41,198 bases of DNA from AC-32 sp038237925. Its GTDB lineage: Bacteria; Actinomycetota; Thermoleophilia; Gaiellales; Gaiellaceae. The stretch is from assembly GCA_038237925.1 (NCBI GenBank), contig JBBRYF010000017.1, forward strand, positions 1-41,198, written 5' to 3'. A program made the translations under genes and the position numbers. Shown here piece after piece: positions 22,238 through 30,465 of this stretch (the stretch's first letter is position 1; each line of letters starts with the position of its first letter). The notes beneath the pieces were generated by a model. That model had not been told where the DNA came from. It saw only the letters and a program-made list of their open reading frames with translations, and did no database searches.

Positions 22238-23538
22238 GAAAGCTCCTCGCAGCGTCCCTCGTCGCGCTCGCGCTTCCCGCGGCCGCCTCGGCGCACGCGA
22301 CGCTGCTCTCGACCGCGCCGGGGGTCAATCAGCGGCTCGAGCGCTCGCCGGCGGAGGTGCGCTTGACCTTCGACCAGAGCGTCGAAGCGCTCGGTGACGC
22401 GATTCGCGTCTACGACACGAAGGGGAAGCTGTTCTCGCGCCGGACCGTGACGAGCGCGGACAAGCGGACGATCCGGGCTCCGGACGCCCGGCTCCCGCGG
22501 GGCGGCTACACGATTCGCTGGCGCGTCGTCTCCGCGGACGGCCACGTCGTGTCGGGCCTGTTCACCTTCGGGGTTCGCCACCGGGCGCCACCTGCGACCG
22601 AGGCCTTCGGCGCCGGCGGCCCGACGACGAGCGAGCACATCGTGCGCTGGCTCTACTTCCTCTCGCTCGCGCTTCTGGCCGGCGGGCTCGGCTTTCGCCT
22701 GCTCGTCGTCCGCGGGCCGCTCGGCCCGGCGGCGCAGCGGCGCTTCTACCTGCTGGTCGGCGTGGGAGTCGTCGCGACGCTCGAGGTCGGGATCCTTGCC
22801 TTCCTGTTGCGCGCCGAGGACGCGCTCCAGCTCCCGTTCGTCGACTTCCTCTACGGCGACCTCTCGCCGCTCGCGCACGCGACGCGCTTCGGCACGGCCT
22901 TCATCGCGATGACGCTTGGCTACGCGCTCGTCAGCGCGCTGATCTTCCTCGCCTGGCTGACCGATCGCGAGCGGCTGCTCTGGCCGGCGTTCGTGCTCGC
23001 GCTCGGCTTCGCCTCCGGCCTCTCGCTCTCGGGGCACTCGGCGGCCGACGCGGGCTCGTCGTGGCTCTCGCAGCTCGCGGACTGGCTCCACCTCTCGGCG
23101 GCGTCGCTCTGGGTCGGCGGCCTCGTGCAGCTCGCGTTCGTCATCTGGCCGCTCGAGCCGGGGCTGCGGCGGACGGCGTTCCTGCGCTTCTCGCGACTGG
23201 CGACGGTCCTGATCGTCGTCCTGCTCGGAGCGGGTACGTACCTGAGCATCCTGCGTCTCCCGCACCTGAACGACCTCTGGACACAGGGCTACGGCCGCGT
23301 GCTGCTCGTGAAGCTCGGGCTCGTCTCGCTGGCGCTCGCGTGGGGCGGCGCGCACCACTTCCTCGTGCGGCCGAGGCTCGAGCGCGGCGCGCCGCTCTTC
23401 GCCGGTCTTCCGCGCAGCCTCGCGGGCGAGAGCGCGGTGGGGATGGCGATCCTGCTGGCGGCGGCCGTGCTCGTCGACTCGAAGCCGCCGCCGCGGCCGG
23501 CGCAGCAGCCGCTACACGCCGCGGTTGCGCAGCGCTAG
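22234..23538 (+). CDS. CopC-CopD copper-handling fusion protein
   Basis: A 434-residue protein. A signal peptide (MRKLLAASLVALALPAAASA) is followed by a CopC domain (about 21-125). Its first mature residues HATLLSTAPGVNQRL supply the N-terminal copper His, and DGHVVSGLFTFGV is the domain's end. A CopD-type domain of about eight helices follows (about 140-420) with SGHSAADAGSSWLSQLADWLHLSAASLWVGGL as the core. The fusion would bind copper outside and move it across the membrane. The last 27 bases overlap tail-to-tail with the transglycosylase gene. GTG start overlaps the previous stop. Confidence 0.92.
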   Translation: MRKLLAASLVALALPAAASAHATLLSTAPGVNQRLERSPAEVRLTFDQSVEALGDAIRVYDTKGKLFSRRTVTSADKRTIRAPDARLPRGGYTIRWRVVSADGHVVSGLFTFGVRHRAPPATEAFGAGGPTTSEHIVRWLYFLSLALLAGGLGFRLLVVRGPLGPAAQRRFYLLVGVGVVATLEVGILAFLLRAEDALQLPFVDFLYGDLSPLAHATRFGTAFIAMTLGYALVSALIFLAWLTDRERLLWPAFVLALGFASGLSLSGHSAADAGSSWLSQLADWLHLSAASLWVGGLVQLAFVIWPLEPGLRRTAFLRFSRLATVLIVVLLGAGTYLSILRLPHLNDLWTQGYGRVLLVKLGLVSLALAWGGAHHFLVRPRLERGAPLFAGLPRSLAGESAVGMAILLAAAVLVDSKPPPRPAQQPLHAAVAQR

Positions 23539-24411
23539 CACGTTCGCGACGAACTGCTTCGTCCCGGCGAGCACCCCGTTGCGGTGCACCGACGCCGGGC
23601 CCTGATACCAGCCGGCCAGCGCGAGCGACTCGCTGCTTTGGAACTCGCGCAGCACCTGCCGGAGGAAGACGATGCCGATGCGGATGTTGCCGGAGACGGT
23701 GTTCGGCACCTTCTCGCCGAGGAGCACCGTCTCGACGTAGCTCCGCGTGCTCGGCAGCACCTGCAACACGCCGCGCGCGCCCGCGGACGAGACGAGCCCG
23801 GGGCGGAAGCCCGACTCCATCCACGCGAGCGCGCGGACGAGCGAGGGATCGACGCCGTAGACGCGAGCCCAGTGGCCGAGCAGCGCGCGCACGCCGGAGG
23901 GTGGCGCGTGAGCGGGCCGGACCGGCCGGACGCCGTGGCCGGGATGGCGGAGGGCGGAGATCGTCACCGGCCCGGCGATGCCGTCGGCGGCTAGGCGCCG
24001 CGAGCGCTGGTAGCGCCGAAGCGCGCGCTCGGTGGCGCGGTCGAAGTAGCCGTAGACCGGGACGAGCTGGCTGTGCCGAGCGAGCATGAACTGGAGCACC
24101 GAGACGTCCCAGCCGAAGACCCCGCGCCGCAGCGTGCGCCGGCCGAAGACCGGCATCCCGAGCGGGCCGAGCGCGCGGCGGGTCGCGAGCCCGGCGCGTC
24201 CGTCGACGAAGATTGCGGCGCGGCGCTGGAACGCCTTCGTCCCGCGTACCGTCTTCGGCCCGGCGATCGCGTCGATCGGGCCGTTGTAGAGCCCGTATGC
24301 GCGCAGGGCCACCTGCAGGCCCGCGATCTGCGGGTTCCGGGCGTGCGCGGCCGCTACGAGCGTGAGCCCCGCCAGCAAGGCCGCGCCGAAGGCGACGAGT
24401 CTGCCGGCCAC
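23512..24411 (-). CDS. Secreted lytic transglycosylase with two peptidoglycan-binding domains
   Basis: A 299-residue protein with a signal peptide (about 1-24). Two PG_binding_1 modules follow (about 27-80 with GLYNGPIDAIAGPKTVRGTKAFQ, and 95-155 with YGYFDRATERALRRYQ). A C-terminal SLT domain (about 175-290) carries the catalytic Glu in LAWMESGFRPGLVSSAGARGVLQVLPST. It cleaves glycan strands of peptidoglycan outside the cell. Domain order (binding modules first) is common in actinobacteria. It is divergent from the epimerase gene with 53 bases between. Confidence 0.92.
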   Translation of the reverse strand: MAGRLVAFGAALLAGLTLVAAAHARNPQIAGLQVALRAYGLYNGPIDAIAGPKTVRGTKAFQRRAAIFVDGRAGLATRRALGPLGMPVFGRRTLRRGVFGWDVSVLQFMLARHSQLVPVYGYFDRATERALRRYQRSRRLAADGIAGPVTISALRHPGHGVRPVRPAHAPPSGVRALLGHWARVYGVDPSLVRALAWMESGFRPGLVSSAGARGVLQVLPSTRSYVETVLLGEKVPNTVSGNIRIGIVFLRQVLREFQSSESLALAGWYQGPASVHRNGVLAGTKQFVANVLALRNRGV

Positions 24412-24452
24412 GAGAGGATCCAGTTCTCCCGTCGCCTCCGGAGTCCTGCGGC

Positions 24453-24458
24453 TAGGTT
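24453..24458 (+). promoter_or_regulatory. Candidate -10 box of the epimerase gene
   Basis: TAGGTT ends 6 bases before the ATG at 24465, with no Shine-Dalgarno between. This spacing fits leaderless transcription. Confidence 0.4.
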
Positions 24459-24464
24459 GGCCGC

Positions 24465-25502
24465 ATGCGGTGGGCGATCACGGGCGGCGCGGGGTTCCTC
24501 GGCCTTCATCTGGCCCGGCGGCTGCTCGCGGACGGTCACGACGTGCGGACGCTCGACCTCGCCCCGCTCGACGACGCGCAACTCGAAGCCGACGTCGAGG
24601 AGCTGTGGGGTGACGTGCGCGACCCGGCGGCGGCTGCCCGCTTGGCCGAGGGTGCGGACGTGCTCATCCACGCAGCCGCAGCATTGCCGATCCAGGCCTC
24701 CGGCGAGTCGATCCGCTCGGTGAACGTGGGAGGAGCGGCGGTCGCGCTTGCGGCCGCGCTCGAGGCGGGCGTCGGGCGGGCGGTGCTGATCTCGTCGACG
24801 GCGGTCTACGGCGTGCCCAAGCACCACCCGATCGCGGAGGACTCGCCGCTCGTCGGCGTCGGGCACTACGGCGAGTCGAAGATCGAGGCCGAGGCGGTCG
24901 CAGCAGATGCCGGCCGGCGCGGGCTCGAGGTCGTCGTCCTGCGACCGAAGACCTTCATCGGTCCCGAGCGGCTCGGCGTGTTCGAGATCCTCTTCGACTG
25001 GATCCGCGAAGGCCGGCGGATCCCGATCCTCGGCGACGGCTCGAACCGCTACCAGCTGCTCGCCGTCGAGGACCTGGTCGAGGCGACGCTCGCCGCGGCC
25101 ACTGCCGACGTCGCGGGCGAGACGTTCAACATCGGCGCCACCGAGTTCGGCACCGTCCGCTCCGACCTCGAGGGACTGATCGCCCACGCGGCCTCGGGCA
25201 GCCGCCTGCGCCCCGTCCCCGCGCGGCCGGCCGAGCTCGCGCTGCGGGCGCTCGAGCTCGCGCGACTCTCACCGCTCGCGGAATGGCACTACCGCACCGC
25301 GCACCGCGACTCGTTCGTCGACACGTCGAAGGCGCAGCGGCTGCTCGGCTTCGCGCCGCGGCTCTCGAACGAGCAGGCGCTCTGCGAGACCTACGACTGG
25401 TACCTGGAGAACCACGCTACGCGTTCTGGGATCACGCCAGGCGTCACGCACCGCGTCCCGTGGGACCAGCGCGCGCTCGGCTTGTTGAAGCGCCTGTCCT
25501 AG
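24465..25502 (+). CDS. NAD-dependent epimerase/dehydratase (extended SDR)
   Basis: A 345-residue extended short-chain dehydrogenase. It has the N-terminal GGAGFLG nucleotide motif, the D-binding turn DLAPLDD, the SSTAVYG strand and catalytic YGESK. Further on is RPKTFIGPERLGVFEILFDWIREGRRIPILGDG, typical of sugar-nucleotide or sterol/hopanoid-type epimerases. The exact substrate cannot be read from sequence. The 3' end overlaps the convergent subtilase gene by 4 bases. Confidence 0.88.
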   Translation: MRWAITGGAGFLGLHLARRLLADGHDVRTLDLAPLDDAQLEADVEELWGDVRDPAAAARLAEGADVLIHAAAALPIQASGESIRSVNVGGAAVALAAALEAGVGRAVLISSTAVYGVPKHHPIAEDSPLVGVGHYGESKIEAEAVAADAGRRGLEVVVLRPKTFIGPERLGVFEILFDWIREGRRIPILGDGSNRYQLLAVEDLVEATLAAATADVAGETFNIGATEFGTVRSDLEGLIAHAASGSRLRPVPARPAELALRALELARLSPLAEWHYRTAHRDSFVDTSKAQRLLGFAPRLSNEQALCETYDWYLENHATRSGITPGVTHRVPWDQRALGLLKRLS

Positions 25503-27232
25503 GGATCGACGTCGCCGTACACGCTGCGGTCGACGTCCGCCCACGAGACGTCGCTCCAGGAGACGTCGCTCCAGGAAACGTCCGACCAGGAGACGTCCGA
25601 CCACGACACGTCAGACCACGAGACGTCCGCCCAGCCGTCGAGCCAGGAGACTGCATCCCAGGCCGTCGACGCCTTGGCCGCATCGAGCCACGAGACGTCG
25701 TCGAAGACGAGCCCGTCACCGTCTGGATCGGGAACCAGGAAGGCGTCAAGCGCCCGATTCGGGTTCGGCGGGACCGGTAGGCGTGCCGCGGCCGGCGCGT
25801 AGACCTCACCGACCCCCGCTGCCAGCGTTTGGACCTTGCGCAGCGAGCGCGCCTCGTGCATGAGGGCGCCCTTCACCTGGTCGGGCGTCAGGCTCGGCCG
25901 GAACGTGAGCAGGTCCGCTGCCATTCCGGACACGATCGGCGCGGAGAGGGACGTTCCGGAAAGCGACATGTACGTGCCTTCGCGGGTGCGCACGACCTGG
26001 CCGGGCCGCTCGGCCGCGAGCGTAGAGTCCGCCGGTACCGGCCCGACGATCGACCTGCCGGGAGCAGCGACCTCTGGCTTGGCGAAGCCGTCGAGCGTGT
26101 AACCCCAGGCCGACCACGGAGCGGTGTCTGCCCGGTCGGGGTTGGAGGAGTCGTGCAGATCGAGCGCGCCGACGGTGATCGCGAACGGGTCGTTCCCGGG
26201 CGCGTATGCCATCGGAGTCGCCTGTCCGCCGACGCCCTGGTTGCCGGCTGCTGCCACGACCACCACGCCTGAGAGCCACAGCTTCTCGACGGCCCTGTCG
26301 AGCGGGTCCCAGCGGAAGCTCGTCGGGCTCGCGGAGTGGAGCGAGAAGTTTGCGACCCGGATGTCGTACTGCTTGCGGTTGTGCAGGATCCACTGGGCGG
26401 CCGCGATCACGTCGCTCGTGCGCGCCATGCCTTGGTCGTCCATGACGTCGAGGGACACGATTCCTGCGGTCGGCGCTGCGCCCGCGTGGTTCGGCGCCGA
26501 GCCTGCCGCCAGGCCGGCGACGAGCGTGCCGTGCCCGCGGCCGTCGCCGGACGAGTTGCCGGAAAGGGTGGTCATGTTCACGGCGGCGAGAACGCGGTTG
26601 CCGAAGTCGGCACGCGAGGCCTCGATGCCGGAGTCCACGAACGCGATCGTCGGCGTGCCGGTGCCGGCGTGGGAACCGGTCGTGGGGAGATAGGGCCAGA
26701 GCTGGTCGACCCCGACCGCCGAGGGCCAGACCTCGCCGGAGCTGAATGCGCCGTGGTTCTGCCCCTTTTTTCCCTTCCCCTTCGGCCCGTCGTGCTTGCC
26801 GTCGAACACGACCGCCTGGTCAGGCGTGATGACGAGATTGTGCGTCTTCGCGAGCTCGGGAAGGTCGCCGGCGACGACGTTCCCGGCGACTGCGCCGACG
26901 ATCCTGAGGCTCCGTGTGTCGGAGGCGAAGCCGCTCAGCGCGTCCTCGGCCTGCCCGTCGGTGCTCTGGACGATCACGGGCACGGTCGCGTTCGGCGTCT
27001 GCGCCGCGGCGCGCGCCAGGGACGGCGCCAGGTAGCTCGCCGTCCAGGAATGCTTGTTGTGCCCGCTGCCCGCGGAGGCCGCCAGGGGCGCCGCGAGTGC
27101 CATGACGAGGAGCGCGAGCAGGCCGCGCCGGACCGCCTTGCGGCCGTCCGTGGTACCGCCACCGCCACGTCCGGTCCCCCAGAGACCGCTTCCGCGGGTC
27201 TCGCCCCGCACTTCAGTGTCATGTCGACGCAA
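25499..27232 (-). CDS. Secreted subtilisin-family protease with WSDVS repeat tail
   Basis: A 577-residue S8 peptidase. A long polar N-terminus precedes a signal peptide at about 33-54 (VRRGLLALLVMALAAPLAASA). An inhibitor-like propeptide follows (VPVIVQSTDGQAEDAL through VITPDQAVVF). The catalytic domain has Asp in IAFVDSGIEA, His in GRGHGTLVAG, oxyanion Asn in VAAAGNQG and Ser in GTSLSAPIVSG. The Ser motif has Leu instead of the common Met. The C-terminus has DDVSWLD, DAVSWLD and then six tandem (A/S)DVSW units. The TTG start follows GGGGAGAGG; later starts are possible before the signal peptide. Confidence 0.92.
   Translation of the reverse strand: MRRHDTEVRGETRGSGLWGTGRGGGGTTDGRKAVRRGLLALLVMALAAPLAASAGSGHNKHSWTASYLAPSLARAAAQTPNATVPVIVQSTDGQAEDALSGFASDTRSLRIVGAVAGNVVAGDLPELAKTHNLVITPDQAVVFDGKHDGPKGKGKKGQNHGAFSSGEVWPSAVGVDQLWPYLPTTGSHAGTGTPTIAFVDSGIEASRADFGNRVLAAVNMTTLSGNSSGDGRGHGTLVAGLAAGSAPNHAGAAPTAGIVSLDVMDDQGMARTSDVIAAAQWILHNRKQYDIRVANFSLHSASPTSFRWDPLDRAVEKLWLSGVVVVAAAGNQGVGGQATPMAYAPGNDPFAITVGALDLHDSSNPDRADTAPWSAWGYTLDGFAKPEVAAPGRSIVGPVPADSTLAAERPGQVVRTREGTYMSLSGTSLSAPIVSGMAADLLTFRPSLTPDQVKGALMHEARSLRKVQTLAAGVGEVYAPAAARLPVPPNPNRALDAFLVPDPDGDGLVFDDVSWLDAAKASTAWDAVSWLDGWADVSWSDVSWSDVSWSDVSWSDVSWSDVSWADVDRSVYGDVDP
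25541..25630 (-). repeat. 15-bp-period repeat encoding six (A/S)DVSW units
   Basis: Ninety bases of the subtilase 3' end code for ADVSW followed by five SDVSW. Synonymous codons differ between units (AGC, TCG and TCT for Ser; GTC, GTT and GTG for Val). The protein repeat therefore seems to be kept by selection, not by recent slippage. Confidence 0.9.
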
Positions 27233-27313
27233 GAGCCTCTCCCCGTTTCGCGCCTTCGCGCGGGCCGAGTCCTTCCTGATCGACGGTATCGGCGAGGGCG
27301 CATGCCCGTATCA

Positions 27314-27325
27314 CCCCTACAGGGG
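27314..27325. promoter_or_regulatory. CCCCT-AC-AGGGG dyad in the subtilase/kynureninase divergent region
   Basis: A 5-bp inverted repeat with a two-base centre lies between the divergent subtilase and kynureninase-like genes and could be an operator. The whole divergent gap is 160 bases. I see no gene in it. Confidence 0.4.
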
Positions 27326-27378
27326 ATTCCGGCAAGGATCCCTCGTTCGGGGGACCAGGACTGCGGGCCGAGCGTCCC

Positions 27379-27384
27379 TATACT
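27379..27384 (+). promoter_or_regulatory. -10 box TATACT of a leaderless gene
   Basis: TATACT ends 8 bases before the GTG at 27393, and no Shine-Dalgarno lies between. The transcript should start at or next to the GTG. The sequence from -10 to start (TATACTCGCGCGCGGTGGCG) closely resembles that of thyX. Confidence 0.6.
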
Positions 27385-27392
27385 CGCGCGCG

Positions 27393-28541
27393 GTGGCGAG
27401 CCTTCTCGACTACCGCGAGCGATTCCCAATCCTCGCGGAGACTACGTACCTGATCAACCACTCGCTCGGTGCGATGCCAGCGGCCGCCGAGGAGCGGGTG
27501 CTCGAGTACACGCGCACCTGGAACACGCGCGGCGTTCGTGCGTGGGAGGAGGGCTGGTGGGAGCTGCCGCTGACGGTCGGCGATCAGATCGGCCGGCTGA
27601 TCGGCGCCCCGCCCGGCTCGGTCTCGATGCACCAGAACGTGACGATTGCCGAGGCGATCGTGGTCTCGTGCTTCGACTTCGACGGCCCGCGCCGTCGGAT
27701 CGTCTACGAGGAGGGGAACTTCCCCTCGGTGCGCTACCTCTACCAGGCGCTGGAGCGGCGCGGCGCGGACATCCTGGTCGCCGCCGACGACGAGGGCGTC
27801 GTCGAGGCGATCGACGCGCGCACGCTGCTCGTCCCCGTCACGCACGTGCTCTACAAGACCGGCGAGATCCAGGATGTCGAGGCGATCGTCGCCAAGGCAC
27901 ACGCCGAGGGCGCGCTCGTGGTGCTGGACGCATACCAGTCGGTGGGAACGGTTCCGCTCGACGTGACCGCGTTCGGCGTCGACTTCGCGGTGGGCGGGTC
28001 GGTGAAGTGGCTCTGCGGCGGACCCGGCGCGGGGTGGCTGTACGTGCGCCCCGACCTGGGGGCGAGGCTCGAGCCCGCGCTCACCGGCTGGCAGGCCCAC
28101 GCCCGCCCCTTCGCCTTCGAGCCGGAGCAGGTCTACGCCGAGGGCGCCGCTCGCTTCCTCACCGGCACACCGAACGTGCCCGCGCTCTACGCGGCCACCG
28201 CCGGCTACGACATCGTCGAAGAGGTCGGCGTCGACCGAATCCGCGAGCGCTCGGTCGAGCAGACGGTGCTGCTCGTCGAGCTGCTCGGCGAGGCGGGCTT
28301 TCGCGTCGGCAGCCCGCGCGACCCGGCCCGGCGAGGCGGCATGGTCGTCGTCCGGACGCCCGACTTCGAGCGCGTCGGCCGCAGCCTCGCCGACCGCGGC
28401 GTGATCATCGACTGGCGACCCGACGTCGGGCTGCGCCTCGGCCCGCACTTCTTCAACACCGACGACGAGCTCCGCTTCGCGGTCGAGCAAATCGTCGAGC
28501 TCAGCCGCCGAGCAGCTCCATCAGGCGCCGGGCATACGTAG
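27393..28541 (+). CDS. Kynureninase-like class V aminotransferase
   Basis: A 382-residue PLP-dependent enzyme of fold type I. The family signature around the cofactor Lys is GGSVKWLCGGPGAGWLYVRPDL, very close to kynureninases, and VLDAYQSVGTVPLDV gives the PLP-contact Asp and neighbours. FNTDDELRFAV is the typical C-terminal helix. It starts with VASLLDYRERFPILAETTYLINHSLGAMP. Kynureninase removes alanine from kynurenine. No other tryptophan-catabolism gene is nearby, so the substrate is unsure. The open frame extends upstream, but the -10 box at 27379 argues for the GTG. Confidence 0.85.
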   Translation: MASLLDYRERFPILAETTYLINHSLGAMPAAAEERVLEYTRTWNTRGVRAWEEGWWELPLTVGDQIGRLIGAPPGSVSMHQNVTIAEAIVVSCFDFDGPRRRIVYEEGNFPSVRYLYQALERRGADILVAADDEGVVEAIDARTLLVPVTHVLYKTGEIQDVEAIVAKAHAEGALVVLDAYQSVGTVPLDVTAFGVDFAVGGSVKWLCGGPGAGWLYVRPDLGARLEPALTGWQAHARPFAFEPEQVYAEGAARFLTGTPNVPALYAATAGYDIVEEVGVDRIRERSVEQTVLLVELLGEAGFRVGSPRDPARRGGMVVVRTPDFERVGRSLADRGVIIDWRPDVGLRLGPHFFNTDDELRFAVEQIVELSRRAAPSGAGHT

Positions 28542-29163
28542 GCCCAGTGGGCTCGTCCTCGTGCTTGAAATAGCAGTAGACGCGGATCCCGTCGTCGAGC
28601 AGCGGTCTCAGCCGCTCCGCCCAGCCGCCAAGCGCACGGTCGTCGTACGGCGGCTCGCGCAAGCGCAAATAGCGAAACGGGGCGTCTCCGTCGAGCGAGT
28701 TGACCGTCACGGGGACGTCGGCGCCCGCCCACGACTCGTGGCGGAAATCGAACGCCACCTCGAGCTCGGGGTCGAGCGAGTCGCGCAGGAGCAGCAGGAA
28801 GCCGTCGTCGCGTGGCCGGTCCAGCACGACGAGGACCGGGCCGAGCCTGTCGCCGAGCAGGCGTACCCGCTCGCAGAAGGTGCCGACGAGGCCGAGCCGC
28901 GAGCCGTGCGTAATCAAGCGCGGCATCCGGACGGCGAAGCGGAACTCCGCCGGGACCTGCTCCGCCCAACTCGTGAAGTGCCCCTCGGCCGGCAGCTGGT
29001 ACGCGCTCGCGTTCAGCTCGACCGACGGCAGCCGCTCGGAGTAGTGGCGCAGGAAGTCCTTCGGCCGCGCGTCGGCGGCGTAGAAGCCGCCGCGCCAGGT
29101 CGGGTAGGACCAGCCGGAAGTGCCGACATATGCCCTCGCTAAACTCGCCCGCGTGGCGGTCAC
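28501..29163 (-). CDS. DUF72 family protein (YecE-like)
   Basis: A 220-residue TIM-barrel-like protein of the DUF72 family, whose function is unknown. The motif YVGTSGWSYPTWRGGFY opens the family domain; SVELNASAYQLP, FRFAVRMPRLITH, EVAFDFRHESW and VYCYFKHEDEPTGPTYA are the further conserved strands. The in-frame GTG at 29163 is the only plausible start just before the domain and overlaps the divergent thyX start by 11 bases. A -10-like TATCAC lies 7 bases upstream. The 3' end overlaps the kynureninase-like gene by 41 bases, tail to tail. Confidence 0.85.
   Translation of the reverse strand: MTATRASLARAYVGTSGWSYPTWRGGFYAADARPKDFLRHYSERLPSVELNASAYQLPAEGHFTSWAEQVPAEFRFAVRMPRLITHGSRLGLVGTFCERVRLLGDRLGPVLVVLDRPRDDGFLLLLRDSLDPELEVAFDFRHESWAGADVPVTVNSLDGDAPFRYLRLREPPYDDRALGGWAERLRPLLDDGIRVYCYFKHEDEPTGPTYARRLMELLGG
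29140..29145 (+). promoter_or_regulatory. -10 box TAAACT of leaderless thyX
   Basis: TAAACT ends 7 bases before the GTG at 29153. It lies within the first codons of the divergent DUF72 gene, so the two promoters and starts overlap. Confidence 0.55.
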
Positions 29164-29860
29164 GGCCGAAGTGATACCCGACCAGACGATCACCGTTCTC
29201 GACCACGGTTTCGTCCGCCTCGATGACGCGATGGCCGACGACCTCTCCGTGGTCAACGGCGCGAGGGTCAGCTTCGCCCGTCGGCGCGAGGAGATGGACG
29301 ACGCCGACCACGGGCTGATCCGCTTCCTGATGCGGGAGCGTCACGGCACGCCGTTCGAGCACAACGCCTTCCGCTTCCACGTCCGCTGCCCGATCTTCGT
29401 CGCGCGCGAGTGGTTCCGGCACCGCGTCGGCTCGTTCAACGAGTTCTCGATGCGATACGCCCGCGCGAGCGACGAGTTCTACGTGCCCGCCCCGGACGAC
29501 GTGCGCACGCAGGTCGGCAAGCCCGGCTCCTACTCGTTCGAGCCGGTCGGCGACGAGCTCGCGGAGCTCACGCGCCAGAAGCTCCAGGCCGTCTACGAGA
29601 CCGCCTACCTCGCCTACGAGCAGCTGGTCGAGCTCGGGGTCGCGCGGGAGGTCGCGCGAGCGGCGCTCCCGGTGGGCGCCTACACCGAGTTCTACTGGAC
29701 AGTCAACGCGCGCTCGCTGATGAACTTCGTCTCGTTGCGAAACTCCGAAACTGCGCAACGCGAGATCCGCCGGTACGCCGAGGCGTGCGAGCGATTTCTC
29801 GAAGAGAAGATGCCCGTCACGTACGCGGCGTTCGTCGCGAACGACCGCACCGCGCCTTAG
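29153..29860 (+). CDS. thyX: ThyX flavin-dependent thymidylate synthase
   Basis: This 235-residue enzyme makes dTMP from dUMP using FAD and methylenetetrahydrofolate. The ThyX motif RHRVGSFNEFSMRY is present. Other features are LDHGFVRLDDAMADDLSVVNGARVSFA at the start, HGTPFEHNAFRFHVRCPIFVAREW, and NARSLMNFVSLRNSETAQREIRRYA with the active-site Ser and Arg. Starts at 29153 (GTG) or 29120 (GTG) are both open; the former is preferred from the -10 spacing and family length. Many actinobacteria use ThyX in place of ThyA. Confidence 0.96.
   Translation: MAVTAEVIPDQTITVLDHGFVRLDDAMADDLSVVNGARVSFARRREEMDDADHGLIRFLMRERHGTPFEHNAFRFHVRCPIFVAREWFRHRVGSFNEFSMRYARASDEFYVPAPDDVRTQVGKPGSYSFEPVGDELAELTRQKLQAVYETAYLAYEQLVELGVAREVARAALPVGAYTEFYWTVNARSLMNFVSLRNSETAQREIRRYAEACERFLEEKMPVTYAAFVANDRTAP
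29171..29176 (-). promoter_or_regulatory. -10-like TATCAC of the DUF72 gene
   Basis: On the minus strand TATCAC ends 7 bases before the GTG at 29163. It lies inside the first codons of thyX. Confidence 0.45.
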
Positions 29861-30465
29861 ACGTTGTTGGTCCTGAGCACGACCGGGTGCCGGTTCGAGC
29901 CGGGCCGCTCACGCGTGACGATCCAGCCGCTGAAGCCGCGCAGGTCGTAGGGCGCGTTCAGCCGGACGCGGTCACCGCTCGAGAGACGGAAGGTGCCGCA
30001 GCTCGCGGCGCGCTTGCCGTTCCTCGTGAGGAACATCTCGTAGTACTGGCCCTTCGGCAGCGGCTTGAGGCCGTGGGCGACGACCTCGAGCGGCCAGTTG
30101 CCGTCGGAGTCCGCCTTCGCGACATGAATCGTCGCGGAGGCGTTCGACGCGAGCGCGGTGCCGTGCATCGGCACGTCGATCGCGGTCGGGAAGGTGTGAC
30201 TCGACTTGCCGGCGACGAAGCCCCCGACGAAGGCCACGAGCGCGAGCGCGGCGGCGATGCCGAGCATCAGGCCCGCGCGGCGGCGCGGCAGGAAGCTGAC
30301 GTTGGAGTTGCGGCGGCCCTCGAGATCGGGCTCTGCCAGGCGCGGCGGGAGCTCGGGCGGCGGGCCCGCGGCGACGAGCAGGTCGTGGACCCGCTCGAGC
30401 CGGGCGAGCTCCTCCGGAGTGACGTCTTCGCCCACGAGGTCGCGGAAGTCCGGGCCGTCGGTCAT
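29857..30465 (-). CDS. RskA-like anti-sigma factor
   Basis: A 202-residue membrane protein. The N-terminal cytoplasmic part (1-62) begins with MTDGPDFRDLVGEDVTPEELARLERVHDLL. There is one membrane helix (about 63-85, GLMLGIAAALALVAFVGGFVAG). The extracytoplasmic domain carries the anti-sigma-K pattern GLKPLPKGQYYEMFLTRNGKRAASCGTF. No HxxxCxxC zinc motif is seen. Its ATG overlaps the sigma factor stop as ATGA, so the pair is translationally coupled, and it should bind and restrain that sigma factor. The 3' end overlaps thyX by 4 bases. Confidence 0.88.
   Translation of the reverse strand: MTDGPDFRDLVGEDVTPEELARLERVHDLLVAAGPPPELPPRLAEPDLEGRRNSNVSFLPRRRAGLMLGIAAALALVAFVGGFVAGKSSHTFPTAIDVPMHGTALASNASATIHVAKADSDGNWPLEVVAHGLKPLPKGQYYEMFLTRNGKRAASCGTFRLSSGDRVRLNAPYDLRGFSGWIVTRERPGSNRHPVVLRTNNV

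Noticed and set aside
20667..23538. Cytochrome oxidase assembly cluster
   Set aside because: No CtaA/CtaB, Cox or Sco motif is seen. Only the CopC-CopD fusion is recognisable.
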